A stretch of 18,222 nt of DNA from Candidatus Bathyarchaeota archaeon (GTDB lineage: Archaea; Thermoproteota; Bathyarchaeia; TCS64), in the NCBI GenBank assembly GCA_026014515.1, contig JAOZIG010000283.1, positions 1 to 18,222 of the forward strand, given 5' to 3'. The translations under genes were made by a program, and so were the position numbers. This document shows, in pieces, positions 6,091 through 13,562 of this stretch. How positions within the stretch are numbered: the first letter of the stretch is position 1; each line of letters starts with the position of its first letter. Below the pieces are notes generated by a model. The model saw only the letters and a list, made by a program, of their open reading frames with translations, did not search any database and had not been told where the DNA came from.

Positions 6091-7158
6091 TTAGGCTTTC
6101 TTCTTGCTTGACTTCTTTGGAGCGCTAGCCTTCATCACTGTGACTGATTTCTTCTCAGCCAAGAGGAATGGACTCTCGACACCTGCGAGCACAACTGTAG
6201 CCCTGATCTTGCCGTCCAGCGCTGGGTTAATCTTGCTACCCCAGACCACACGAGCATCCTTATTGATGCTATCCAAGACAAGTTCTCCCGCCCTGTTGAC
6301 CTCTTCCAGTGTCATGTCCTCGCCGCCCTCGACGTGAACGAGTGCACCGCGTGCGACACTGATGTCCTCGATGTCTAGGAGCTGGTTGTCCAGTGCCCTG
6401 TTGACCGCGTCCTCTACCTTGGTTCCTCCGCTGCCCTCGCCGAAGCCGATGGCGCAGATTCCGCCACCCATCATGATTGCCTTGATGTCTGCAAAGTCGA
6501 GGTTCATGATGCCTGGTACACTGAGTGTCTCGGTCATGTTATTGATGAAGTCTGTGACTCTCGCGTTTACAACTGCGAAGGCTTCTCTTACTGGGAGTTT
6601 GCCTGCTAGGTTTCTTAGCTCATTGTTGTCAATGACTATGACGCTATCACAGATATCTACGAGGCTGCTTAGACCCTGCTTTGCCTTGGTGACCCTTGTT
6701 CCCTCGACGTTGAAGGGGATGGTGACAACGCCGATGGTGAGTGCTCCAAGTTCTCGCGCTACTTTAGCAACGATTGGGGAAGCCCCTGTGCCTGTTCCGC
6801 CGCCTAGTGCAGATGTTACGAAGACGAGGTTTGCGTCTCCTATTGCTTGCTCGATCTCATGGGCTGATTCTTCAGCTGCCTTTGCTCCCTGTTCTGGGAA
6901 ACCACCGCAACCGAGACCTCCACAGAGATCATATCCAAGGAGAACCCTGCTCCCTGCCTTGCTTGTTGTTAGGTGCTGTGCGTCGCTGTTGAGTGCTACT
7001 GTGCGGGCGCCGATGACTTTCTTGTCCATCCAGGTAACCATATTGCTTCCGCCACCACCTACGCCAAGAATCGCTATTTTTGGTGTGGCTTCCTTTGCGA
7101 TGTCCTCTATGCTTTTCGCTGGGACTGCGTGAGGCGCCACTTCGATTTCAACTGTCAT
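6091..7158 (-). CDS. ftsZ: Cell division GTPase FtsZ
   Basis: A 355-residue tubulin-superfamily GTPase that polymerises into the division ring. Visible motifs are the N-terminal GVGGGGSNMV (32-41), NSDAQ (57-61), the signature GGGTGTG (119-125), IPFNVEGTR and the T7 synergy loop NLDFAD with Asp221 and Asp224, so nucleotide binding and inter-subunit hydrolysis look intact. The C-terminus ends in a lysine/serine tail (KKSSKKKA), with no sign of the short conserved peptide that bacterial FtsZ uses for FtsA/ZipA; archaea lack those partners and use SepF. Start ATG 7158 has AGGTG upstream and a TATA box further out. It lies downstream of, and co-oriented with, the TPR and peptidase genes, but the 96-nt gap carries its own promoter. 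Confidence 0.96.
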   Translation of the reverse strand: MTVEIEVAPHAVPAKSIEDIAKEATPKIAILGVGGGGSNMVTWMDKKVIGARTVALNSDAQHLTTSKAGSRVLLGYDLCGGLGCGGFPEQGAKAAEESAHEIEQAIGDANLVFVTSALGGGTGTGASPIVAKVARELGALTIGVVTIPFNVEGTRVTKAKQGLSSLVDICDSVIVIDNNELRNLAGKLPVREAFAVVNARVTDFINNMTETLSVPGIMNLDFADIKAIMMGGGICAIGFGEGSGGTKVEDAVNRALDNQLLDIEDISVARGALVHVEGGEDMTLEEVNRAGELVLDSINKDARVVWGSKINPALDGKIRATVVLAGVESPFLLAEKKSVTVMKASAPKKSSKKKA

Positions 7159-7168
7159 TGAGTATTTT

Positions 7169-7173
7169 CACCT
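7169..7173 (-). promoter_or_regulatory. Shine-Dalgarno of ftsZ
   Basis: The minus strand reads AGGTG ending 10 nt before the ATG. It is one of the few clear ribosome binding sites in the window; most other starts here look leaderless. Confidence 0.55.
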
Positions 7174-7196
7174 GATTGAAGATAATTCATTGATTT

Positions 7197-7207
7197 CCGT
7201 TTATAGG
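7197..7207 (-). promoter_or_regulatory. TATA box of ftsZ
   Basis: The minus strand reads CCTATAAACGG, centred about 45 nt before the ATG. Transcription would start near 7176, giving a leader of roughly 18 nt that carries the AGGTG site. The two elements support each other. Confidence 0.5.
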
Positions 7208-7254
7208 ATTGTGTAGGTGAAACCTGTGACATACATCTTAACGCTGGGAACCTA

Positions 7255-8829
7255 CTATAGCTCCATAGCTGACTTCACTAACGACTGATACTGAGGATCA
7301 AGCTCCGCAGCCTTTTCAAGGTGTTTCCGGGCATTTTCCTTCAATCCATGGCTGCTAAGATGAATCCCATAGCTAAAATGGGCTCTAGCGTTATTTGGGT
7401 CATATTCTAAGGCGATCTGGAAGTGTCGGTCCGCTTGTTGAGGTCTTTTCTGTCGGGAAAGGAACTGAGCATAGTAAAGGTTCAGTTCAGGGTCGTTTGG
7501 CGTGTATTCCAGCCCCTCGAATAGTTGATTCTCTGCTTCCTCATCGCGCCGGGTGTCTACGAGCAATCTGGCATAGTAGAGGTGGTTATCAGGGGATTTT
7601 GGGTCTAGTTTTTGGGCTTGGAGGTATTTTTCCTCCGCCTCATCATAGCGCTGGTAATTCGCTAAAAAGAAGCCGTATGCAAGAAACATGTTAGGATTCT
7701 TTGGAGCCTTTTCGATAGCCTTCACATAGTGAGCTTCCGCTGTTACATGGCTGTTTTTCTTTGTGAGAAGCATGGCGTAGTGCAGATGAATATCGGGGTT
7801 ATCTGGGTTAAGAAGAAGAGCCTCTCTGAGCAGCTTCTCCGCTTCATCGAGTTTACCCAACTTGAAAAGCACCACACCTCTGCTAAGGTATAGATCAGGG
7901 TCATTTGGCTCTGTGATGCTTAAGTAATGGAACTGCTTCTCGGCTTCATTGTATTGTTTTTCCTCTGCGAGGAACTTGATATAGTTGCGTCGATAGGTCA
8001 GATCGTCTGGACTTAGCTCTATGGCTCGTCTGAAGTACATATCGGCTTCATCCCCACGTTTCAGGCTCCAGAGCAGTAAGGCATAATTATTGAAGGTATC
8101 AGGGTTATCCGAGCTGATCTTAAGGCTCTGCTTGTAGAGTTTCTCTGCGTCATCCTGTTTCCCCATATCCGTGAAAATGTTAGCTAGGTTATTCATGGCA
8201 GTGGGATCAGGGTCCAATACAAGGGATTCCTTAAGGTGGTTGGATGCTTCCTCAAGCTTATCCGTCTGATAATATAATAGCCCCAAGTTATTATGGAGCG
8301 TGGGATCGCTTGGGTCGATGTCTAATGCCTCAAGATACTGGTTGATGGCATCATCGATTCTTTCATTCTTCTCAAGATACTGAGCATAACTGATATACGC
8401 CTCTGATGAGCCGTCACTCAACTCGATAGCCTTGATGTGATGATACTCGGCGTCCTCTGGTTTATTGATGGAATCATAAAACCGGGCATAGCTTAGATGA
8501 TTCTCCAAGGTATTAGGGAAAATCTCTTTACGCAGCTCAGAAGTGGAGGGTTTCTCCAGGGTATACTTCGCCTGATTCTTGATGGCAATCTGATGAGATT
8601 TCTTTGTCTGACTCAGTTTCCCGGCTATCTCGTATATGTTTCTAAGCTGCGAAGGCGCAGCGATGGTCTGCTGTTCCGCTATCTTGATCAACTGTTTGGC
8701 GATAGCCTCGTTTTTCCCATCGTTCTCGGCTACCCAGGCAGCTAACTGGATGACACCATCAAGATCGCCTCTGCTTGCCATCCGCTCAATAAGCTCAGTG
8801 TACACTGTCAAGGGTAGCCCTACAGTCAA
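7255..8829 (-). CDS. Twelve-repeat TPR protein
   Basis: A 524-residue soluble protein. After an N-terminal helical region (about 1-105), about twelve 34-residue tetratricopeptide repeats run without a break from about 108 to 515. Repeat boundaries are marked by recurring endings such as ALDIDPSD, SLVLDPDP, AIELSPDD, ALLLNPDN and ALEYDPNN, with paired Ala/Tyr/Gly positions of TPR helices A and B. Such solenoids are protein-binding scaffolds; the partner is unknown. No catalytic domain, signal peptide or membrane helix is visible. Start is uncertain: TTG 8829 is the farthest, a TGA lies upstream in frame, no Shine-Dalgarno is clear, and the first ATG is 8781 (residue 17). It lies 36 nt behind the C39-like peptidase gene, so the two probably share a transcript. 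Confidence 0.85.
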   Translation of the reverse strand: MTVGLPLTVYTELIERMASRGDLDGVIQLAAWVAENDGKNEAIAKQLIKIAEQQTIAAPSQLRNIYEIAGKLSQTKKSHQIAIKNQAKYTLEKPSTSELRKEIFPNTLENHLSYARFYDSINKPEDAEYHHIKAIELSDGSSEAYISYAQYLEKNERIDDAINQYLEALDIDPSDPTLHNNLGLLYYQTDKLEEASNHLKESLVLDPDPTAMNNLANIFTDMGKQDDAEKLYKQSLKISSDNPDTFNNYALLLWSLKRGDEADMYFRRAIELSPDDLTYRRNYIKFLAEEKQYNEAEKQFHYLSITEPNDPDLYLSRGVVLFKLGKLDEAEKLLREALLLNPDNPDIHLHYAMLLTKKNSHVTAEAHYVKAIEKAPKNPNMFLAYGFFLANYQRYDEAEEKYLQAQKLDPKSPDNHLYYARLLVDTRRDEEAENQLFEGLEYTPNDPELNLYYAQFLSRQKRPQQADRHFQIALEYDPNNARAHFSYGIHLSSHGLKENARKHLEKAAELDPQYQSLVKSAMEL

Positions 8830-8865
8830 GATGCATCTGTGTTTTTCTTTTTTGTGGGTAAAAAC

Positions 8866-9750
8866 TCATTTTGTCAACTGCGTATAGACAAACTGGATAC
8901 TCTCATTATCCTTGATCATTTGCAGACTGTTAGCACAGAGGTATTTTGAGCCATTCTGGTCTTGGATGGTCGTATCTACTGATAGAAAATCAGACTCATC
9001 AGTTACCATTAGAGGCAAATACTCCCCCGAAGATAATGAACCAATTTTATCACCATTCAGATTTAGCGGAGATTCTAATCCCTCAGGCAGCCCAGTTAGA
9101 GAGATATTTACCTGATGCAGAGACTCAAAATCTGAGGACGACGCCACTGTCAGAGCCCAATTATTGCTGGCAGCCCAGAGTTTTGATAACGTCTCATTAC
9201 TGAGATAAACATAGGGTCCTGTGTCTCGTCCAACGGGTGGACCCCATTTTGTGGGCCAAGGATCATTGATGAATACCCCGGTCTCATTGTATCCTACTGC
9301 TACTACGTAGTGTGCTTCCTCGCAGGTTTCATCAAACCAGATTAACAATATAGGAGCATAACCTGATGCTATTCTTTTCTTTAACCGGAACAATGACATG
9401 AACTCTTGCTGGATGATGGAAAAGTCTCTGTCATAAAACGGGTCATCCATATACGCGCTGTGGGTGCCTGTAACGGTCTCTAACTCGTCACTGAGAGTAT
9501 CCTGAGACAATGCTTCTCCACTCGTATACTCAATGACCATACTCACCGACGCGGGTCCACAGTAATACCGGGTTTCCTGATCATGATATGGTACTGCGAG
9601 AAGGCAACTCTCAGTCATGTAATTTCTGGTATCAAACTGAGAGTATAATACGAACAAGACTAGACCAATGATTAACAAATTTCTCTGTTTAATGCCCCAC
9701 CTACGATTTCGCAATAATATGCGTCTTTTTTCAGCATATGGGGCATCCAT
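8866..9750 (-). CDS. Membrane-anchored C39-like cysteine peptidase
   Basis: A 294-residue protein. A basic N-terminus (KRR, RNRR, KQR) is followed by one hydrophobic segment at about 24-37, predicting N-in/C-out topology, with the rest outside the membrane. A papain-like C39 peptidase fold follows, with Gln58 before YYCGPAS (catalytic Cys64), His147 in EEAHYVVAVGY and Asp163 in INDPWP, a complete triad plus oxyanion-hole Gln. Five N-x-S/T sequons (for example Asn155 and Asn185) fit an extracytoplasmic glycoprotein. About 90 residues at the C-terminus form an unassigned, probably beta-rich domain. Bacterial C39 peptidases cleave double-glycine leaders, but there is no ABC transporter here, so the substrate is unknown. 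First gene of a likely pair with the TPR gene. Confidence 0.8.
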   Translation of the reverse strand: MDAPYAEKRRILLRNRRWGIKQRNLLIIGLVLFVLYSQFDTRNYMTESCLLAVPYHDQETRYYCGPASVSMVIEYTSGEALSQDTLSDELETVTGTHSAYMDDPFYDRDFSIIQQEFMSLFRLKKRIASGYAPILLIWFDETCEEAHYVVAVGYNETGVFINDPWPTKWGPPVGRDTGPYVYLSNETLSKLWAASNNWALTVASSSDFESLHQVNISLTGLPEGLESPLNLNGDKIGSLSSGEYLPLMVTDESDFLSVDTTIQDQNGSKYLCANSLQMIKDNESIQFVYTQLTK

Positions 9751-9778
9751 TGTAAATCGATTTTTTCCTGAACTCCGC

Positions 9779-9786
9779 CTTTTAAT
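9779..9786 (-). promoter_or_regulatory. TATA-like box for the C39-like peptidase gene
   Basis: The minus strand reads ATTAAAAG, centred about 32 nt before the ATG at 9750, giving a leader of a few bases at most. Just upstream (about 9792-9808) is a near-palindrome with core TTTGAT-G-ATCAAA, a possible operator next to the promoter. Confidence 0.4.
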
Positions 9787-9810
9787 GCTTAGCTTTTGAT
9801 GATCAAAGCC

Positions 9811-9841
9811 AAAAAATACAATATTTCCGATAAATATTGTA
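9811..9841 (-). terminator. Intrinsic-type terminator of the GNAT gene
   Basis: On the minus strand, TACAATATTT and AAATATTGTA form a perfect 10-bp stem around a 5-nt loop (9817-9841), directly followed by six T (9816-9811). It begins 7 nt past the GNAT stop codon. The form is that of a bacterial factor-independent terminator, although the stem is A/T-rich. The same inverted repeat could alternatively be an operator for the peptidase gene. Confidence 0.55.
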
Positions 9842-9848
9842 CGTTAAG

Positions 9849-10355
9849 CTAATTTTTTCTGTTCCACTCATCACGCAGAATACTGTAAAGGGCTCCATCC
9901 ATGTAGACACCCTGAATATACGCGGCTTTTCGCTTCAAACCCTCATATGCGAACCCAGCTTTCTCCAAGACTCGCACTGATGCACGGTTCTCAGGGTTGC
10001 ACTCAGCCTGTATCCTGACAATGTTCTTCGTTGTGAAAAGATGATCAACAAGAAGCTTTACGGCTTCCGTGGTGTAGCCACGCCCTCTGTGGTCTGGGTG
10101 GAGTATGTAGCCTAGCCAGTAGTAATCGCCTTGTGGTCCAGTGATTATCTGCCCCATGGGGTTTCCTTGTTTGTCTGTTATTACCCATGACTCTGTTTTC
10201 TTCTTCTGGTCAAACCACTCTCTGATTTCCTCAAGTGTATTGTTTTCCAGTGGCTCGTATGGTCCCTTGTATTCGGGGTCGTTGTTCCACTCTGTGAACC
10301 ATGTTAGGTCGTCCCTCTCAAGGGGTCTGATGTTTATCTTCTCACCCATCAGCAT
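9849..10355 (-). CDS. GNAT N-acetyltransferase, RimJ/RimL-like
   Basis: A 168-residue acetyl-CoA-dependent acyltransferase. It has the family's N-terminal pattern (GEKINIRPLERDD), the acetyl-CoA pyrophosphate loop HRGRGY with TTEA following (89-97), and NPENRASVRVLEKAGF (120-135), the hallmark of RimJ/RimL-type enzymes that acetylate protein N-termini or small amines. Length is typical. The target is not predictable. Three starts are close together: TTG 10361, ATG 10355 and ATG 10349; I chose 10355 because it gives the usual ML-x-GE beginning. No Shine-Dalgarno is obvious. The gene is divergent from the amidohydrolase and terminated by a hairpin, so it is probably monocistronic. Confidence 0.85.
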   Translation of the reverse strand: MLMGEKINIRPLERDDLTWFTEWNNDPEYKGPYEPLENNTLEEIREWFDQKKKTESWVITDKQGNPMGQIITGPQGDYYWLGYILHPDHRGRGYTTEAVKLLVDHLFTTKNIVRIQAECNPENRASVRVLEKAGFAYEGLKRKAAYIQGVYMDGALYSILRDEWNRKN

Positions 10356-10393
10356 AATCAATGATACTGGGCTCTACTGTTAGAGGTTTTTGG

Positions 10394-10405
10394 TTAATTA
10401 TTTAG
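10394..10405 (+). promoter_or_regulatory. TATA-like element between divergent genes
   Basis: TTAATTATTTAG is centred about 28 nt before the ATG of the amidohydrolase, with no clear Shine-Dalgarno, predicting a leaderless mRNA. Read on the minus strand, the same A/T block lies 40-50 nt before the GNAT start and is the only TATA-like element there, so it may work both ways. Confidence 0.5.
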
Positions 10406-10428
10406 ACACCTTACACCAACACTAGGTT

Positions 10429-11895
10429 ATGTCAACTGGTCAAACCTACAAGAACATTGTAATCCGAGACGCCATGATCATCAACGGGAAGGGCGTACCA
10501 CCCTACGGTCCCTGTGACATTGTGGTTGAGGATGGAAAGATCAAGGAAATAGTCAACGTGGACACCATCAGCCTCACACGCTATGGCATCAAACGCCCCA
10601 CAGCAGAACACGTAATCGAGGCAAAGGGAATGTATGTTACACCGGGTCTCGTGGACATGCATATCCACATCAATATCGCAGACGAGAAATGTGGACCCAA
10701 GGGACCTGACTATGCTTACAGACTATGCCTAGCCCACGGCATCACCACCATTAGAACATGTGGCTTTGGAACCGACAAACAATTACTTGAACACAAGAAG
10801 CTGAGCGAGGAAAACAAGATAGTAGCACCAAGAATCATGGTGCTTGGAAGCTGGCCCGCTGAAGCTCATACCGTAGAAGAATCAAGAAAGGCGGTTCGTG
10901 AGCTTAAGGAACTTGGTGTGGACGGTATTAAGATGATTCCGCGCCCCCATGTGACCGCCGAGATGCTTGAAGCCATCACGGATGAGATGCGCAATGTAGG
11001 ATTACGCACAGGTATCGCTATCCATCACGCCCAGAACAGCGAACTCGACGCACTGATTACGAGCAACGCAGCGAAAGATAAGCTGAGTATCGAGCACACG
11101 TATGGCATTCCACAGGCAGCGCTTCCGGGAACCCAGAACTTCCCCCCATACTACAACTATAGCAACGAGGTGGACCGGTTCAGGAACAGCGGATACATCT
11201 GGACCGAGGCAGACCAGTACCCAGAACGAGTAAAACAGGTATTTGATACCCTACTCGAAAACAAGACAGTCTGGGACCCAACAATGGTAGTCTATGAGGC
11301 ACACAGAGACTACGAACGATGCAAGACACTACCATGGCACCAGAAATACACTGTAAGACAGCTTTGGGAGGCTTACAGTCCTAGTCCGGGTAGACACGCG
11401 ACACATTTCTTTGACTGGAAGACCAGCGATGAGATCGCGTGGAAAGAGAAGTACAAGATATGGATGAAGTACGTCAAATACTACTTCGAGAACGGTGGAA
11501 CCCTCATAGCTGGAAGCGACACAGCCTTCATCTATGCCTTATTCGGGTTCGCACTCATCAGGGAACTGGAGCTATTCCAAGAAGCAGGAATCCACCCAAT
11601 TGATGTACTGAAGATAGCTACTACAAACGCCCAGAAAACACTAGGAAACACCGAACTAGCGGGAGGCATCAGACAAGGCGCACCAGCAGACCTAGCCATC
11701 ATCGACGGCAACCCCCTTGATAACTTCAAGGTAATGTACGGCACAGGAGTCACACGATACGCGGAGGATGGGTTATCCATGACTCGTGGCGGCGGAGTAC
11801 GCTGGACTCTTAAGAATGGGATAGTCTTTGACTGCAAGCTGCTCTTGGCTGATGTCGAGGAGTACGTCAAGTCTCAGGGACAAAAAGACGCCTAA
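10429..11895 (+). CDS. Metal-dependent amidohydrolase (imidazolonepropionase-like)
   Basis: A 488-residue amidohydrolase-superfamily enzyme that would hydrolyse an amide, C-N or similar bond in the cytoplasm. The small beta-sandwich built from both termini is visible (VIRDAMIINGKG near the start, PADLAIIDGNPL near the end). Metal-site candidates are His78 and His80 in DMHIH, Lys168 in DGIKM as a possible carbamylated lysine, His199/His200 in IAIHHA, His223 in IEHTYG and Asp364 in AGSDTAF. This fits the COG1228 branch (imidazolonepropionase and Xaa-Pro dipeptidase relatives); no other histidine-degradation gene is nearby, so a hut role is not supported. Length is a little above the usual 400-450, with an extended middle section (about 240-340). 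Its stop overlaps the convergent methylthiotransferase stop by 4 nt. Confidence 0.85.
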   Translation: MSTGQTYKNIVIRDAMIINGKGVPPYGPCDIVVEDGKIKEIVNVDTISLTRYGIKRPTAEHVIEAKGMYVTPGLVDMHIHINIADEKCGPKGPDYAYRLCLAHGITTIRTCGFGTDKQLLEHKKLSEENKIVAPRIMVLGSWPAEAHTVEESRKAVRELKELGVDGIKMIPRPHVTAEMLEAITDEMRNVGLRTGIAIHHAQNSELDALITSNAAKDKLSIEHTYGIPQAALPGTQNFPPYYNYSNEVDRFRNSGYIWTEADQYPERVKQVFDTLLENKTVWDPTMVVYEAHRDYERCKTLPWHQKYTVRQLWEAYSPSPGRHATHFFDWKTSDEIAWKEKYKIWMKYVKYYFENGGTLIAGSDTAFIYALFGFALIRELELFQEAGIHPIDVLKIATTNAQKTLGNTELAGGIRQGAPADLAIIDGNPLDNFKVMYGTGVTRYAEDGLSMTRGGGVRWTLKNGIVFDCKLLLADVEEYVKSQGQKDA

Positions 11896-13172
11896 TTCTT
11901 TATTTCATCGGCTACCAAGTATCCTACCCCAGTCTTTTTCACACGCACATTGACAAAACTACCCAAGGGTGCATCAGTTTTCACTGCGATAGCCTTGTAG
12001 ACATAGTTGCGTCCCACCTTTGTACCACGTTTACCATGTTCAGTGAGAAGTATCTCGCCCTCCCAACCGACCCAACGTTTTCCTACATCAACGGCGATCT
12101 CTTTCCAGAGCTTGGTCATCAGTCTTGAACGCTCCTTGGTTTCTCGTCCATGGAGTCTTCCGGGCATCTTCGCCGCATCTGTGCCGGGGCGTTCCCAGAA
12201 CCTGTTGATGTTCAATACGTCTGGTCTAAGCCACTTGACAAGGTCCAGTGAGTCTTGGAAATGTTCTGGTGTTTCTCCGGGGAAGCCACAGATTATGTCT
12301 GTGCTGATTCCTATCTCGGGGATGGCTTCTCTGAGCCTGTTTACTACGTCTTTGAACTCTTGGACCGTGTATTTTCGTCGCATGGCTGCTAGTATTTGGT
12401 CGTTTCCAGCCTGTATTGGGATGTGGATGAACTTGTAGAGCTTGGGGCTCTTCATGGACTCTATCATCTGGTCCAGTATCTTTGAGAAGCTGTTGGGGGT
12501 TGTCATTCCTACGCGTACCCTGAAGTCACCTTCAAGGGCAGTGATTTTATCCAGTAGTTCGTTTAGCAGGACTCCGTTATCGTTGTATGTTGCGGTGTCT
12601 TCTGCTGTTACCCAGACCTCACGGCACCCATCATTGATGGCGGTTTCCACATCAGACACTATTTTCTCTACTGGGAAACTGTATAGGTGCCCTCTTGCGA
12701 ACTTAACAATACAATAACTGCAGTTGCCGAGGCAGCCTGTGCTAATGGGTGCGATGTGAATTAGCTTGTTTTCTCTTACCCTTGGTAGGCATGTTCTGTC
12801 TGTTGCCTCTCCATCGATGTAAATGACTTGTTCTCCTCTGAGGCTATGGTCTACTGCCTCTGTGATGTGCTCAATATCATCAGGTCCAACGAGGCTCGCA
12901 GTTGGTACGAGTTTCTTCACCTGTTTGGTCATGCTTTTTGGCATACAGCCTGCTACGATGAGGGGTTTTCCAGATGCCTCTAGTTGGCGTAGTTCCTTGC
13001 TGACCTTTTGTTCTGTAGGGGTCTTGACTACGCATGTTACTATGATGTTGATGTCTGCTTCTTCTGGGGTCTCAACTAGTGTGTGCCCGTCTTCTGTGAG
13101 TGCGCCTCGTGCTATCTCTGCGTCTGCGGTGTTGGCGCTGCAGCCATAGGATTTTATGTGAATTTTGGGCAT
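11892..13172 (-). CDS. tRNA t6A37 methylthiotransferase (CDKAL1/MJ0867 type)
   Basis: A 426-residue radical-SAM enzyme of the MiaB/MtaB family, archaeal-eukaryotic branch, which converts t6A37 to ms2t6A37 in tRNAs. The N-terminal UPF0004 domain carries three cluster cysteines (Cys11 in KSYGCSAN, Cys47 in VTCVVK and Cys76 in AGCMPK). The radical-SAM motif CxxxCxxC is Cys147-Cys151-Cys154 in STGCLGNCSYCIVKFARG. A TRAM RNA-binding domain occupies roughly the last 60 residues. Both [4Fe-4S] sites are complete and length is normal, so it should be active. ATG 13172 has a weak GGA site a few bases upstream, and a TATA-like box about 35 nt upstream. Short convergent overlap with the amidohydrolase. 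Confidence 0.93.
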   Translation of the reverse strand: MPKIHIKSYGCSANTADAEIARGALTEDGHTLVETPEEADINIIVTCVVKTPTEQKVSKELRQLEASGKPLIVAGCMPKSMTKQVKKLVPTASLVGPDDIEHITEAVDHSLRGEQVIYIDGEATDRTCLPRVRENKLIHIAPISTGCLGNCSYCIVKFARGHLYSFPVEKIVSDVETAINDGCREVWVTAEDTATYNDNGVLLNELLDKITALEGDFRVRVGMTTPNSFSKILDQMIESMKSPKLYKFIHIPIQAGNDQILAAMRRKYTVQEFKDVVNRLREAIPEIGISTDIICGFPGETPEHFQDSLDLVKWLRPDVLNINRFWERPGTDAAKMPGRLHGRETKERSRLMTKLWKEIAVDVGKRWVGWEGEILLTEHGKRGTKVGRNYVYKAIAVKTDAPLGSFVNVRVKKTGVGYLVADEIKN

Positions 13173-13202
13173 CTGGTTTCCTTCTTTGGGTGGTGTTGGC
13201 TT

Positions 13203-13240
13203 CTTTTAAACGGTGTGGGAAGGATAGATATTTAAACGGT
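13203..13240 (-). promoter_or_regulatory. Promoter region of the methylthiotransferase gene with a 10-bp direct repeat
   Basis: On the minus strand ACCGTTTAAA occurs at 13205-13214 and again at 13231-13240, 26 bp apart. The proximal copy extends to TTTAAAAG (13210-13203), centred about 35 nt before the ATG, and looks like a BRE-TATA pair. The distal copy may be a second promoter or a regulator site. Confidence 0.45.
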
Positions 13241-13416
13241 TTTTTGGTTTTTGCTTTGTTTGTTCTGGGGTTATTGAAAGTTTTTATAAATTAGTGAGAG
13301 TTTTTGGGGTTGAGATTGTTGTAATATTAATGTTATTTTTTCTAGGTATAGATTGTTTTTTTGCTTTGTTTTTGTAGGTTGGGTTTGATGTTGGTTTGAT
13401 TGTTTAGGCTGGAGTT

Positions 13417-13435
13417 ACTCTCATTTGGTGAGAGT
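13417..13435. repeat. Perfect 7-bp inverted repeat upstream of the repeat-protein gene
   Basis: ACTCTCA and TGAGAGT pair around a 5-nt loop (TTTGG). A further lone TGAGAGT lies at 13295-13301. It may be an operator or a hairpin in a 5' leader; no T-tract follows directly, so a terminator is less likely. Confidence 0.45.
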
Positions 13436-13472
13436 GTTGTAAAGTTGCCCTCTTTTATTGAGAATAATTAAT

Positions 13473-13562
13473 ATGTTTAATGCAACCCAGCATGTCGGCT
13501 CATTGGGAGATGTTATTAGAAATATCACATATTACAAGTTCAACGCCGATGTACACACCTAA
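13473..13562 (+). pseudogene. 29-codon frame in phase with, and similar to, the next gene
   Basis: ATG 13473 opens a 29-residue frame ending in TAA at 13560-13562. The next ATG begins at 13563 in the same phase, so only this one TAA separates the two. The peptide contains LGDVIRNI and later NADV, which resemble IGGVIRDM and EADV in the downstream protein. I read it as the first repeat of a three-repeat gene cut by a nonsense codon, a separate small peptide, or a read-through product. No Shine-Dalgarno is seen. The call as a broken 5' segment is an inference. Confidence 0.4.
13527..13535 (+). promoter_or_regulatory. Possible TATA box for the 97-residue gene
   Basis: ACATATTAC is centred about 32 nt before the ATG at 13563, inside the 29-codon frame. 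If used, it would allow the 97-residue protein to be made alone from a nearly leaderless mRNA. Confidence 0.3.

Larger units (their letters stand above)
13173..13472. other. 300-nt gene-poor, keto-rich intergenic stretch
   Basis: From about 13241 to 13412 the + strand is nearly all G, T and A, with very few C. It carries a 14-base direct repeat (TTTTTGCTTTGTTT at 13248-13261 and 13358-13371), a TATA-like TTTATAAA at 13283-13290 that reads the same on both strands, and TGAGAGT at 13295-13301. I found no convincing gene or RNA gene. The minus strand is A/C-rich and would be an unstructured leader if transcribed. Confidence 0.55.

Noticed and set aside
6362..7132. 256-codon + frame opposite ftsZ
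   Set aside because: It is the antisense of the conserved ftsZ coding strand; its Ser/Pro/Leu-rich composition is typical of a mirror frame.
12007..13149. Three long + frames opposite the methylthiotransferase gene
   Set aside because: Shadows of a well-supported gene; no motif or start signal of their own.
13248..13371. Possible CRISPR or tandem-repeat array
   Set aside because: Only two copies of a 14-mer, low complexity, no regular spacers and no cas genes in the window.
13330..13377. 15-codon hydrophobic frame (Phe/Leu-rich) downstream of a TATA-like site, resembling a leader peptide
   Set aside because: Its composition follows from the T-rich DNA, there is no Shine-Dalgarno, and the codons show no coding bias.
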